From positions 62,001 through 126,000 of the forward strand of contig NZ_RPOI01000020.1 of NCBI RefSeq assembly GCF_003818115.1: DNA of 64,000 nt, given 5' to 3'. The notes under the pieces were generated by a model, which was not told the DNA's origin, did not search any database, and saw only the letters and a list, made by a program, of their open reading frames with translations. The DNA comes from Citrobacter youngae (lineage in GTDB: Bacteria > Pseudomonadota > Gammaproteobacteria > Enterobacterales > Enterobacteriaceae). Of the stretch, positions 19,222-28,698 are shown one piece after another (positions within the stretch are counted from its first letter, which is position 1; every line of letters begins with the position of its first letter). Both the position numbers and the translations under genes were made by a program.

Positions 19222-20277
19222 TTAATTTTTTTCGCTGACCAGGAAGCTTTTAAACTGCGGCGACATCCAGGTGCTAAACCCTTCGCCTTCTTTAACAATC
19301 ATATACACCGCTAACCCTTCGCGACGCACAACCTCTTTGGCTTTTTGCGGGCCAAGCACCATTAGCCCGGTATCCCAACCATCAGCCTCCAGCGCCGTGG
19401 GTGCAATCACCGTCACAGAGACCAGATTGTGTTCAATCGGACGGCCGGTTTGCGGATCGATGACATGGGAAAGACGCTTGCCATCCAGTTCGTAATAGTT
19501 GCGATAGCTACCGGAGGTGCTGATACCATGCCCATTGATATCGACAATCGCCTGGACCGCGTTTTCACGATCGGTCGGTTTCTGTATTGCCACACGCCAC
19601 GGTTGCCCCTCGGCATTCATTCCACGGCTATTCAGCGCGCCGCCAACAGAAACCAGATAGCGGGCGATCCCTTCCTGTTCCATCAATCGCGCCAGATGGT
19701 CAGCCGCATACCCTTCCCCCACGGTGGAGAGATCAACGTACAGCGCCGGCAGATCTTTCTGCAGATAATTCTGGTGCGCCTCATTAACAACCTTCAGATG
19801 TGAAAGCCCGGTTTGCGCTTTTGCCGCATCAATTCTTGCCTGCACAGGAGTATGCAGCGGTTGCTGCTGTGGACCAAAGCCCCACAGGTTGACCAACGGA
19901 CCGACGGTGATGTCCATCGCGCCGTCGGTTTTTGCGCCAATACGTAACGCCGATGTCACAATATCCGCCAGCGCATCATTCACCGGCCACGGTGACAAGC
20001 TTTTTGACAGGTTAAAACGCATCAGCGCAGAATCATTCTTATAGGTAGAAAGCAGTTGATCATCAGCATCGAGCTGAGTCTGGATCTTCACCTGCAACTC
20101 CCCGGCACGTTTGGCATCCACGCCAACCACACTGACCCGCCAGAAAGTACCCATGGTTTTGCCTTCCAGGACTGTCGCGGTTGAGGACGGGGTCTGGGTT
20201 GATTTCGGGGCCTCATCGCACCCGACAAAAAAGAGTGTTACAGCCAGGAGCGCTGCACGACAAAAAATCATATCCAT
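19222..20277 (-). CDS. apbE: FAD:protein FMN transferase ApbE
   Basis: Lipoprotein that attaches FMN covalently to threonine residues of periplasm-facing flavoproteins such as NqrB/RnfG. The N-terminus MDMIFCRAALLAVTLFFVGC is a lipoprotein signal with the lipobox ending at Cys20. The family segments KTDGAMDITVGPLVNLWGFGP, VDLSTVGEGYAADH and the C-terminal DGWDTG (cofactor and Mg2+ site) are visible. Length 351 equals E. coli. It lies between ompC and ada, as in E. coli. Confidence 0.95.
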   Translation of the reverse strand: MDMIFCRAALLAVTLFFVGCDEAPKSTQTPSSTATVLEGKTMGTFWRVSVVGVDAKRAGELQVKIQTQLDADDQLLSTYKNDSALMRFNLSKSLSPWPVNDALADIVTSALRIGAKTDGAMDITVGPLVNLWGFGPQQQPLHTPVQARIDAAKAQTGLSHLKVVNEAHQNYLQKDLPALYVDLSTVGEGYAADHLARLMEQEGIARYLVSVGGALNSRGMNAEGQPWRVAIQKPTDRENAVQAIVDINGHGISTSGSYRNYYELDGKRLSHVIDPQTGRPIEHNLVSVTVIAPTALEADGWDTGLMVLGPQKAKEVVRREGLAVYMIVKEGEGFSTWMSPQFKSFLVSEKN

Positions 20278-20351
20278 ACGTGATTACCCTTATGAAAACG
20301 GGCGCAAGAGTACACCAAAAAAGAGTGTTTGTACGTCAGAAAAACGGCATT

Positions 20352-20374
20352 AAAAAAGGCCCCGTAGGGCCTTT
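20352..20374 (-). terminator. Rho-independent terminator of ompC
   Basis: On the minus strand AAAGGCCC-TACG-GGGCCTTT is followed by a T run (positions 20357 down to 20351). It lies 19 bases past the ompC stop codon. Confidence 0.85.
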
Positions 20375-20392
20375 GATAGAAATAGATACAGA

Positions 20393-21493
20393 TTAGAACT
20401 GGTAAACCAGACCCAGTGCTACGATATCATCGGTAGAGATACCTGCATTACGGGTGAACTGGTTGTCATCCAGCAGGTTGATTTTGTAATCAACATAGGT
20501 AGACATGTTTTTGTTGAAGTAGTAGGTCGCGCCAACATCAACATATTTCAGGATATCCTGGTCGCCATAGCCGTTGTCCAGATCTTTACCTTTTGACTGC
20601 AGGTAAGCCACGGACGGACGCAGACCGAAGTCGAACTGGTACTGTGCAACAGCTTCAACGTTCTGTGCTTTGTTAGCCCAACCCAGTTTACCTGCACGCG
20701 TTGCGTTGTAGGTCTGGGTGTACTGTGCTGCCAGGTACACATTGTTCGCGTCGTATTTCAGACCGCCAGTGTAGGTTTCAGCACGATCGCCGGTACCGAA
20801 GTTCAGCTTGTTCTGCTCATCAGTACGTTTGGAGCTGGTGACCGCGGTACCCAGGGAGAAGCCTTCGCCGATATCATAAGTGATAGATCCGCCGACGCCG
20901 TCACCGTTCTGATTCAGTGCGTCACGACCGTTGCCAGTCACGCCGGTCATGCCTTCACCTTCCGGACTGCCGTTTTTACCCTGGTACTGCAGGGCAAAGT
21001 TCAGACCATCAACCAGACCGAAGAAATCGGTGTTACGGTAGGTTGCAAAGCCGTTACCACGCTGCTGCATGAAGTTGTCAGAACCGTAGGTATCGCCGCC
21101 GAATTCCGGCAGAACGTCGGTCCAGGACGTGACGTCATAAACCACGCCGTAGTTACGACCGTAGTCGAAAGAACCTGCATCAGCGAATTTCAGACCGGCA
21201 AACGCGACACGCGTCCAGGCGTTGTTTTCGTTTTCAGAGGAGTTACCCATGATCTGGTATTCCCACTGGCCGTAACCGGTCAGTTGGTCGTTAACCTGGG
21301 TTTCACCTTTGAAGCCGATACGCATATAGGTCTGATCACCATCTTTAGTAGAGTCATCAGAGAAATAGTGCAGACCGTCGACTTTACCGTACAGATCTAA
21401 TTTGTTGCCGTCTTTGTTGTAAATTTCAGCCGCATTTGCTGCGCCTGCTACCAGCAGAGCCGGTACCAGGAGGGACAGTACTTTAACTTTCAT
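20393..21493 (-). CDS. ompC: Outer membrane porin OmpC
   Basis: Trimeric general porin, a 16-strand beta barrel. A signal peptide ends AGAANA before [16 protein letters not shown]. The pore-constricting loop 3 carries the PEFGGD motif, and the chain ends with the aromatic VYQF sorting signal. It has 366 residues. Surface loops differ from E. coli OmpC, as expected between species. The leader GAGGGTTAATAACATG, the OmpR boxes and the divergent micF gene match the E. coli ompC locus. Confidence 0.96.
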   Translation of the reverse strand: MKVKVLSLLVPALLVAGAANAAEIYNKDGNKLDLYGKVDGLHYFSDDSTKDGDQTYMRIGFKGETQVNDQLTGYGQWEYQIMGNSSENENNAWTRVAFAGLKFADAGSFDYGRNYGVVYDVTSWTDVLPEFGGDTYGSDNFMQQRGNGFATYRNTDFFGLVDGLNFALQYQGKNGSPEGEGMTGVTGNGRDALNQNGDGVGGSITYDIGEGFSLGTAVTSSKRTDEQNKLNFGTGDRAETYTGGLKYDANNVYLAAQYTQTYNATRAGKLGWANKAQNVEAVAQYQFDFGLRPSVAYLQSKGKDLDNGYGDQDILKYVDVGATYYFNKNMSTYVDYKINLLDDNQFTRNAGISTDDIVALGLVYQF

Positions 21494-21607
21494 GTTATTA
21501 ACCCTCTGTTATATGCCTTTATTGCTTTTTTATGCCACTGCTCACTGGCTAACCCTCATTAACCAGTCGGCAACTTCATTCTCCGCAAAAACACAGAATA
21601 ATCCAAC

Positions 21608-21672
21608 ACGAATATGATACTAATACTTTAAAGATGTTTCATTTATCTATGTAGATGTTTCAAAACATTAAC
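21608..21672 (-). promoter_or_regulatory. ompC promoter region with three OmpR boxes
   Basis: The minus strand closely matches the E. coli ompC control region: C1 around TTAATGTTTTGAAACATCTA (21652-21671), C2 around ATAAATGAAACATCTTTAAA (about 21629-21648), and C3 around TTAGTATCATATTCGTG (about 21607-21623). Phospho-OmpR is known to bind these three boxes in tandem to activate ompC at high osmolarity. Confidence 0.85.
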
Positions 21673-21825
21673 AAAAGGGAACTTTTTTTAATTAAGAAAA
21701 TGGAGAGAATAAGCACGAATAGTCAAGAACCATTACAAAATATATATAAATCAATAAATTACATAAAGCACAGCCATAGCACTGAATGATAAAACAAAAT
21801 CTTCACTCGCAACTAAAATAGACTC

Positions 21826-21919
21826 GCTATCATCATTAACTTTATTTATTACCGTCATTCATTCATGAATGTCTGTTTACCCCTATTTCAACCGAATGCT
21901 CTGCGTTCGGTTTTTTTTT
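21826..21919 (+). ncRNA. micF: MicF small RNA
   Basis: Antisense RNA that blocks ompF translation with Hfq. The 94 bases start GCTATCATCATTAACTTTAT, the stretch that pairs with the ompF ribosome-binding site. They end in a hairpin (ACCGAATGC...GCGTTCGGT) with nine T residues. Almost identical to E. coli micF and in the same divergent position upstream of ompC. It is probably switched on by OmpR together with ompC. Confidence 0.95.
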
Positions 21920-22234
21920 ACCCTTCTTTACACAAACATCGCGGTTCTGTGCTACCGATGAAAAACTATAACGACTATTAACTATCTCACCTGTTCACCA
22001 TCGCATATAAATCAGGCAAATAATTTCTTGTTATTTAATGCTAAATCTGTAGGTTTCATACCTTTATTTGTACTGATAGTGACCGGCTGTACACGTTTGC
22101 ATTGCCTGCCTGGCAACGATACACAGCAATAAAAAACGCAGCTCCGCAGATGTTGCGTAAGTATGGCAATTCATACATTACCCTTTATACTGCCCCTTCA
22201 TCTTTAGCGTCGTTTTAACAGGTCATAAACACGA
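21920..22234. other. Intergenic region between micF and rcsD
   Basis: 315 bases without a recognised gene. It should contain the rcsDB promoter; a TTTATACT at 22191-22198 is a possible -10 region. Nothing else was identified. Confidence 0.4.
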
Positions 22235-24904
22235 ATGAGTCAGTCTGACACAACGGCTTCTACCCGATTCTCCCTGCTTCCGGGAAGTATTACCCGTTTC
22301 TTCTTATTACTGATCGTGGTGCTGTTGGTGATGATGGGCGTGATGGTCCAGAGCGCGGTCAACACCTGGCTTAAAGATAAGAGCTATCAGATTGTCGATA
22401 TCACCCACGCTATTCATAAAAGGGTAGATACCTGGCGATACGTGACCTGGCAAATCTATGACAATATTGCAGCGACAACCAACTCATCGACTGCCGACGG
22501 GTTACAGGAAACCCGACTCAAGCAAGATGTCTACTATCTTGAAAAACCCCGTAGAAAGACTGAAGCGCTGATTTTCGGCTCGCATGACAGTTCTACGCTG
22601 GAAATGACCCAGCGGATCTCAACCTATCTGGATACACTGTGGGGCGCGGAGAATGTCCCATGGTCCATGTATTATCTGAATGGTCAGGACAATAGCCTGA
22701 TTCTTATCTCAACATTGCCGCTGAAAGATCTCACCTCCGGCTTTAAAGAATCGACAATTGGCAACATTGTCGACTCGCGCCGCGCTGAGATGTTACAACA
22801 GGCCAATGCGCTCGATGAGCGTGAAAGCTTCTCGTCCCTTCGCCGGCTGGTCTGGCAAAACGGTCATTACTTCACGTTACGCACAACCTTTAATCAGCCA
22901 GGGCATCTGGCAACCGTGGTCGCGTTTGACCTGCCGATTAATGATTTGATCCCCCCGGGCATGCAGTTGGACAGCTTTCATCTGGAGCCCGATGCCACGT
23001 CTACGGCTGAACATCTCAGTGAAAAAGAGTCGCCTGACAGCGTCAGCATCAACTTTAACAATAGCAAGATTGAGATCTCTTCAGCGCTAAATTCAACGGA
23101 TATGCGACTGGTCTGGCAGGTTCCCTTTGGTTCATTACTGCTTGATACGCTGCAAAGCATTCTGCTGCCGCTGTTACTGAATATCGCTCTGCTGGCGCTG
23201 GCGCTGTTTGGCTATACCACTTTCCGCCACCTCCCTGCCCGCTCAAACGAAGTGGTGCCAAACCTTGCCGCAAATAATGAACTCCGGGTGCTTCGTGCAA
23301 TCAATGAAGAAATTGTTTCGCTGCTGCCGCTGGGGTTATTGGTACACGACCAGGAATCCAACCGCACGGTTATCAGCAATAAAATTGCCGACCACCTGCT
23401 GCCACATTTAAATCTGCAAAATATCACCAGCATGGCGGAGCAGCATCAGGGGGTCATCCAGGCCACAATCAATAATGAATTGTATGAGATCAGGCTGTTC
23501 CGCAGCCAGATCTCAGCCCGCACGCAGATCTTTATCATTCGCGACCAGGACCGCGAAGTGCTGGTAAATAAAAAGCTGAAACAAGCGCAGCGACTGTATG
23601 AGAAAAACCAACAGGCTCGCGCCGCCTTTATGCAAAACATTGGTCGCGCACTGAAAGATCCCGCCAAAACGCTGGCCATCAATGCTGCCGCACTCAATAC
23701 GCCCGACAGCCACAAACTGGCAAACCAGGCAGACGTTCTGGTACGTATGGTCGATGAGATTCAGTTGGCCAATCTTCTGGAAAGCGATGACTGGAAAAGT
23801 GAATCAACGCTGTTTTCCGTGCAGGCGTTAATTGACGACGTAGTACCTGAAGTACTACCCGCCATCAAGCGTAAAGGGTTACAGCTGCTGATTAAAAATC
23901 ACCTGAGCGCCAATGATGAGCGCCGCGGCGACCGCGATGCCCTACGTCGTATTTTGCTGCTACTCATCCAATATGCCGTGACCACAACGCAGATTGGCAA
24001 AATTACGCTGGACGTCGACCAGGATGAGTCGGAGGCAGAGCGTCTGACCTTCCGTATTCTGGATACCGGGGAAGGCGTCGCGCTGAATGAAATTGATAAT
24101 CTGCACTTTCCGTTCAGCAATGACACGCAGAGCGATCGATATGGCAAAGCGAATCCACTCACGTTCTGGTTGTGCGATCAGCTAGCGCGCAAACTGGGTG
24201 GACATCTGAATATTAAAGCGCGGGAAGAACTTGGAACGCGTTATATCGTCCATGTTAAGATGCCGCTGCATGACCAACATGCTGATAATGAAGAACGGCT
24301 GTTAGATGACGTCTGCGTGATGGTTGACGTCACCTCGAATGACGTACGCAGCATTGTATTGCGTCAGCTGGAAAACTGGGGAGCAACCTGCATCACGCCC
24401 GATGAGCGACTGAATAGTCAAGAATATGATCTCTTTATCACTGATAATCCGTCTAATCTTACTGCCTCGGGCTTGCTTTTAAGCGATGATGAGTCTGGCG
24501 TGCGAAAAATTGGCCCCGGTCAGCTGCGCGTCAACTTTAATATGAGCAATGCTATGCAGGAAGCTGTCCTGGAGCTAATAGAAGAACAACTGGCGCAAGA
24601 AGAGATCCAGGAACTCCCCCTCGGCGGTGATGAAAACGCCGAACTTCATGCCAGTGGTTACTATGCACTCTTTGTAGACACAGTACCGGATGATGTTAAG
24701 AGGTTGTATACTGAGGCAGCAACCAGCGATTTCGCTGCGTTAGCCCAAACGGCCCATCGCCTGAAAGGCGTGTTTGCCATGCTTAATCTGGTACCCGGCA
24801 AGCAGTTATGTGAAGCGCTGGAACATCTTATTCAAGAGAAAGATGCTCCAGGTATAGAAAAGTACATCAGCGACATTGACGTTTACGTCAAGAGCTTGCT
24901 GTAG
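22235..24904 (+). CDS. rcsD: Rcs phosphotransfer protein RcsD
   Basis: Inner-membrane intermediate of the Rcs envelope-stress phosphorelay, moving phosphate from RcsC to RcsB. An N-terminal helix (about 20-43), a periplasmic domain, a second helix (about 305-328), a degenerate histidine-kinase-like region and a C-terminal HPt domain are visible. The phosphorylated histidine is His841 in QTAHRLKGVFAML. Length is 889 against 890 in E. coli. It is followed after 16 bases by rcsB, and part of rcsB expression may start inside this gene. Confidence 0.97.
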   Translation: MSQSDTTASTRFSLLPGSITRFFLLLIVVLLVMMGVMVQSAVNTWLKDKSYQIVDITHAIHKRVDTWRYVTWQIYDNIAATTNSSTADGLQETRLKQDVYYLEKPRRKTEALIFGSHDSSTLEMTQRISTYLDTLWGAENVPWSMYYLNGQDNSLILISTLPLKDLTSGFKESTIGNIVDSRRAEMLQQANALDERESFSSLRRLVWQNGHYFTLRTTFNQPGHLATVVAFDLPINDLIPPGMQLDSFHLEPDATSTAEHLSEKESPDSVSINFNNSKIEISSALNSTDMRLVWQVPFGSLLLDTLQSILLPLLLNIALLALALFGYTTFRHLPARSNEVVPNLAANNELRVLRAINEEIVSLLPLGLLVHDQESNRTVISNKIADHLLPHLNLQNITSMAEQHQGVIQATINNELYEIRLFRSQISARTQIFIIRDQDREVLVNKKLKQAQRLYEKNQQARAAFMQNIGRALKDPAKTLAINAAALNTPDSHKLANQADVLVRMVDEIQLANLLESDDWKSESTLFSVQALIDDVVPEVLPAIKRKGLQLLIKNHLSANDERRGDRDALRRILLLLIQYAVTTTQIGKITLDVDQDESEAERLTFRILDTGEGVALNEIDNLHFPFSNDTQSDRYGKANPLTFWLCDQLARKLGGHLNIKAREELGTRYIVHVKMPLHDQHADNEERLLDDVCVMVDVTSNDVRSIVLRQLENWGATCITPDERLNSQEYDLFITDNPSNLTASGLLLSDDESGVRKIGPGQLRVNFNMSNAMQEAVLELIEEQLAQEEIQELPLGGDENAELHASGYYALFVDTVPDDVKRLYTEAATSDFAALAQTAHRLKGVFAMLNLVPGKQLCEALEHLIQEKDAPGIEKYISDIDVYVKSLL

Positions 24905-24920
24905 CAAGGTGGCCCAATAC

Positions 24921-25571
24921 ATGAACACTATGAACGTAATTATTGCCGATGACCATCCGATTGTACTGTTCGGTATTCGTAAATCACTTGAACAAATCGA
25001 ATGGGTGAACGTTGTCGGCGAATTTGAAGACTCCACTGCACTGATCAACAATTTGCCTAAATTAGATGCTCATGTGTTGATTACCGATCTCTCAATGCCG
25101 GGAGATAAATATGGTGATGGGATCACGTTAATTAAATATATCAAACGCCATTTCCCGAGCCTGTCGATCATCGTTTTGACCATGAACAACAACCCGGCCA
25201 TCCTGAGCGCGGTACTGGATCTCGACATTGAAGGGATCGTGCTGAAACAAGGTGCGCCAACTGACCTGCCGAAGGCGCTGGCGGCGCTGCAAAAAGGTAA
25301 GAAATTCACCCCGGAAAGCGTCTCTCGCCTGCTGGAAAAAATCAGCGCCAGCGGTTATGGCGACAAACGCCTGTCACCGAAAGAAAGTGAAGTTCTGCGC
25401 CTGTTTGCCGAAGGCTTCCTGGTGACTGAAATCGCTAAAAAACTCAATCGCAGTATTAAAACCATCAGTAGCCAGAAAAAGTCTGCAATGATGAAGCTCG
25501 GCGTGGAAAACGATATCGCCCTGCTGAATTACCTGTCATCCGTGACGTTAAGCCCGTCAGACAAAGAGTAA
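24921..25571 (+). CDS. rcsB: Response regulator RcsB
   Basis: DNA-binding output of the Rcs phosphorelay, controlling capsule, motility, and small RNA genes. The receiver domain carries Asp10/Asp11 (IIADDHP) and the phosphorylated Asp56 (LITDLSMP). A LuxR-type helix-turn-helix covers about 148-208 (LSPKESEVLRLFAEG). The start MNTMNVIIADD gives 216 residues, equal to E. coli; a longer in-frame reading runs back into rcsD. It is among the most conserved proteins of the window. Confidence 0.98.
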   Translation: MNTMNVIIADDHPIVLFGIRKSLEQIEWVNVVGEFEDSTALINNLPKLDAHVLITDLSMPGDKYGDGITLIKYIKRHFPSLSIIVLTMNNNPAILSAVLDLDIEGIVLKQGAPTDLPKALAALQKGKKFTPESVSRLLEKISASGYGDKRLSPKESEVLRLFAEGFLVTEIAKKLNRSIKTISSQKKSAMMKLGVENDIALLNYLSSVTLSPSDKE

Positions 25572-25589
25572 TTCGGTTTCATATCATCT

Positions 25590-25680
25590 GCCTGATGGCA
25601 CCGCGTTTATCTGGCCTACGAACAATACAGTGTTGTGTATGTTCTGTAGGCCGGATAAGGCAAACACCGCTACCCTGCCT
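25590..25680. repeat. BIME between rcsB and rcsC
   Basis: Two REP-like units in opposite orientation, GCCTGATGGCACCGCGTTTATCTGGCC (25590-25620) and GTAGGCCGGATAAGGCAAAC followed by ACCGCTACCCTGCC (about 25646-25680), between the convergent genes rcsB and rcsC. Confidence 0.8.
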
Positions 25681-25683
25681 CTT

Positions 25684-28530
25684 TTATCCCCGCGTTTTTC
25701 TTACGCGATCCGCATAGACCGTTAGCGTCTGCTTCAGCACGTCTAGCGTCACTGGCTTGGATAAGCAACTGTCCATTCCCGACTCCAGACAACGCTGCTT
25801 CTCTTCCGCCAGAGCATTGGCCGTCACACCAATCACCGGCAGCGTTAACCCCAGTTGGCGAATACGCTGCGTCAAGCGATAACCATCCATATTCGGCATG
25901 TTGACGTCGCTCAGCACGATATCAATATGGTTTTTACTCAACACATTGAGCGCGTCCACACCGTCGTTGGCGGTTTTACACTGATATCCCAACGATCCCA
26001 ACTGATCGGCCAGTAAACGACGGTTAATCGGATGATCGTCAACCACCAGAATCATCATGTCATCGTTTGTGGCTCCCACTTTGTCCGGAGCTGGCAGTGC
26101 GGTGGAAAGCGCTTCACTGCCCAGTTCAACGCTGTAGATATGCGCCAGCAGCGCCGGCAGCTCGTGCGGTGATGCCACGCTGTGCACCCACTCGCCAGGC
26201 GTTCTTTCCAGCGGAATACCAATGTGGCGACGACAGAAAATCACCGTGGCTCGTCCCTGCCACGCCTGATCCAGCACATCATCAGCAATCAATACATCAT
26301 TTGCATCAGGTTGCTGCCCCTCATAACGCAGCACCGTCATCCCGGTACGCGTGAGGCTGGATTCGATAAAGTGATAGAGTGACGCGTTTCGCACCGCCAG
26401 CCAGCAGCGGGTACTGGCAAGACCGTCCACACTTTTATTCTGTGGATACTGGGCTCCATACAGCGGTATCCGCAGCGTAAACTGGCTCCCCATCCCCGGT
26501 TCAGAATCAACGGAAATATCCCCGTCCATCATGCTGATCAGTTTTTCACAGATAGCCAGACCTAACCCGGTCCCCTGGAAATTACGCTGCACGCCCGTCC
26601 CCACCTGGAAGAAGGGATCGAACAGACGAACGACTTCTTTGGCCGGGATCCCCACGCCAGTATCACGCACACGAATGCTGAGGTAGTCGCCGCTGCACTG
26701 AACATGCAGCACAATACATCCGGTATCGGTGAATTTAATAGCATTACTCAACAGGTTAGAAATGACCTGCTGCAAGCGCATCGGATCGCCATTTAATGCC
26801 ACAGGCACATCCGGCTCAATGAAACAGTACAATCCCAGTTGCTTGCGTACCACCAGCGGCAGATAGTTGGCCGTAATATGGCTCATTACTTCCCGCGGTG
26901 AAAATTCGCGCGGTTCAATCTTCAACTGTTCGGATTCAATTTTCGAGAAATCAAGAATATCGCTGATAATCTTCAACAACAGGCTGGAGGAGTTATTCAT
27001 CGCCGTCACCAGGCGATCCACTCCGCTGGGCAGTTCTTTCGTTTGCAGCAGGTCAAGGTTGCCGATAATGCCATACAGCGGCGTGCGTAGTTCATGACTC
27101 ACCGTCGCAAGGAACATTGATTTTGACTGGCTGGCCTGTTCCGCCGCCTGCGCCATCTCCTGTAACGACTCTTCCATTTTCACACGCGCACTCACATCGA
27201 CCAGGACGCATATGGCTACGTTCTCATTACGATAACGTGAATGCACAAAGCTGATTTGCAGATTGGTATTATTGCTGGTCAACACATCGACGAAATTAAC
27301 CTGCTGGCCGCAGATAATTTGCGTCAACCGTTGCCTGTCTTCATGCGTCAGCATGTTGAGATAGGTATGCGCCAGCTCGTTGCTCAGAATGTTAATGCCA
27401 TCAATTGTGCGCAGAATACAAATACCGACCGGCGCAGAAGCCACAATTTTACGGTTAAACTGTTCATGCTCTTCCAGGCGCTGGGCATCGCTTTCCGCTG
27501 GAATAAAAATACGCCGCTCATACATGCGCGTCAGCATAAACAACGCCGCACCTACCAGCACATTCAGCAGAACCGCATTCAGGATCATCATGCGTATCCG
27601 CTCCAGCACCAGATCGACCGGCACGGAGTACACAATACTGAGCGATGATGGCGGCAGGTTTTTCTTCAACACCAGATTGCGAAAACCCGGCGTGTAGCCA
27701 AACCACGAGCGCTCCTGCATCCAGCGCGGTTCAGACTGAATATTGCCTTCAGGACCGGTGAGTGAAATCAGCGCATGACCATTTTCATCAAGGATTGTCA
27801 CCCCCATCGGCAAACTGCCCGGCGTGAAGAAGTTCTCCATACGAATCGGCTGTTCCACACCCAGCAACGCCTGCAGACGATTGGCAAGATAGACCGGCGT
27901 CAGCGCATAAAAATACCCCACGCCCGGACGCGGTCCCTGGCTTATCCAGAACAGGTTATTGCCGTTTTCTTCCTGCGGCGCATTGCGATACTTAATGATG
28001 CGCTCATGCAGTGCTTTCAGCGCCTCGTCACGTTCGACAGGCATATCCCGCAGACCGAAATTGGCCATGCAGAGGTTATCGCTGCCGATCAGGAACACAC
28101 GGTTCAAATCATAAGCCGCTGAGAAATTGTCGCGCCAGTAGCGCATAAACCACGCCAATGACTCCAGCGAGCCACGCCAGGCATTACCCATCACCGCACA
28201 GTCGGAATCGGCAAACAGCGGTTCAAAATTCGGCACCACGGTTTTATCATCCCGTGCCCGCAATGACATCACGCCGTTTTCTGCCGTTAATCGGTTTTCA
28301 GCAATGTATTTCAGCTCTTTTATTACGTCAGAAGTACGCTGAATGTAGCGTTGGGCCTGATCGGAGCTGAGATTAAACTCCTGACGGATCTCAGACTCTC
28401 GCTGGTGCAGCGCATTCACAATGTAGAACACCGAAGCCAAAGCAATCAGACACCAGACCAGTAAGGCCAGCGCTCTGAACAGGTAGCGTGAGACTTTTAG
28501 AGTTGAATGAACGGAAGCAAGGTATTTCAA
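25684..28530 (-). CDS. rcsC: Hybrid sensor histidine kinase RcsC
   Basis: Inner-membrane sensor kinase of the Rcs phosphorelay. Helices at about 20-40 and 312-334 flank a periplasmic domain; a PAS-like segment, the kinase core and a C-terminal receiver follow. Phospho-acceptor His479 is in VSHELRTPL, and receiver Asp875 is in VLSDVNMPNMDG, both at E. coli positions. It has 948 residues. It converges on rcsB, with a BIME between. Confidence 0.97.
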   Translation of the reverse strand: MKYLASVHSTLKVSRYLFRALALLVWCLIALASVFYIVNALHQRESEIRQEFNLSSDQAQRYIQRTSDVIKELKYIAENRLTAENGVMSLRARDDKTVVPNFEPLFADSDCAVMGNAWRGSLESLAWFMRYWRDNFSAAYDLNRVFLIGSDNLCMANFGLRDMPVERDEALKALHERIIKYRNAPQEENGNNLFWISQGPRPGVGYFYALTPVYLANRLQALLGVEQPIRMENFFTPGSLPMGVTILDENGHALISLTGPEGNIQSEPRWMQERSWFGYTPGFRNLVLKKNLPPSSLSIVYSVPVDLVLERIRMMILNAVLLNVLVGAALFMLTRMYERRIFIPAESDAQRLEEHEQFNRKIVASAPVGICILRTIDGINILSNELAHTYLNMLTHEDRQRLTQIICGQQVNFVDVLTSNNTNLQISFVHSRYRNENVAICVLVDVSARVKMEESLQEMAQAAEQASQSKSMFLATVSHELRTPLYGIIGNLDLLQTKELPSGVDRLVTAMNNSSSLLLKIISDILDFSKIESEQLKIEPREFSPREVMSHITANYLPLVVRKQLGLYCFIEPDVPVALNGDPMRLQQVISNLLSNAIKFTDTGCIVLHVQCSGDYLSIRVRDTGVGIPAKEVVRLFDPFFQVGTGVQRNFQGTGLGLAICEKLISMMDGDISVDSEPGMGSQFTLRIPLYGAQYPQNKSVDGLASTRCWLAVRNASLYHFIESSLTRTGMTVLRYEGQQPDANDVLIADDVLDQAWQGRATVIFCRRHIGIPLERTPGEWVHSVASPHELPALLAHIYSVELGSEALSTALPAPDKVGATNDDMMILVVDDHPINRRLLADQLGSLGYQCKTANDGVDALNVLSKNHIDIVLSDVNMPNMDGYRLTQRIRQLGLTLPVIGVTANALAEEKQRCLESGMDSCLSKPVTLDVLKQTLTVYADRVRKTRG

Positions 28531-28698
28531 AGGGGCGAAGCTCCGCCTCAGGGTATCAATAGAGTGTGGTTAAGGTAGCGGTAAATGTCCGACGTCGCAA
28601 TGCCCTCTCTTTACGGGAATATGATACACCGCTCTGACACCGTTGTCTTAACCCCTGATAATCGTCGTTTGCCTAAAAAACACTGCACGGATGTGAGA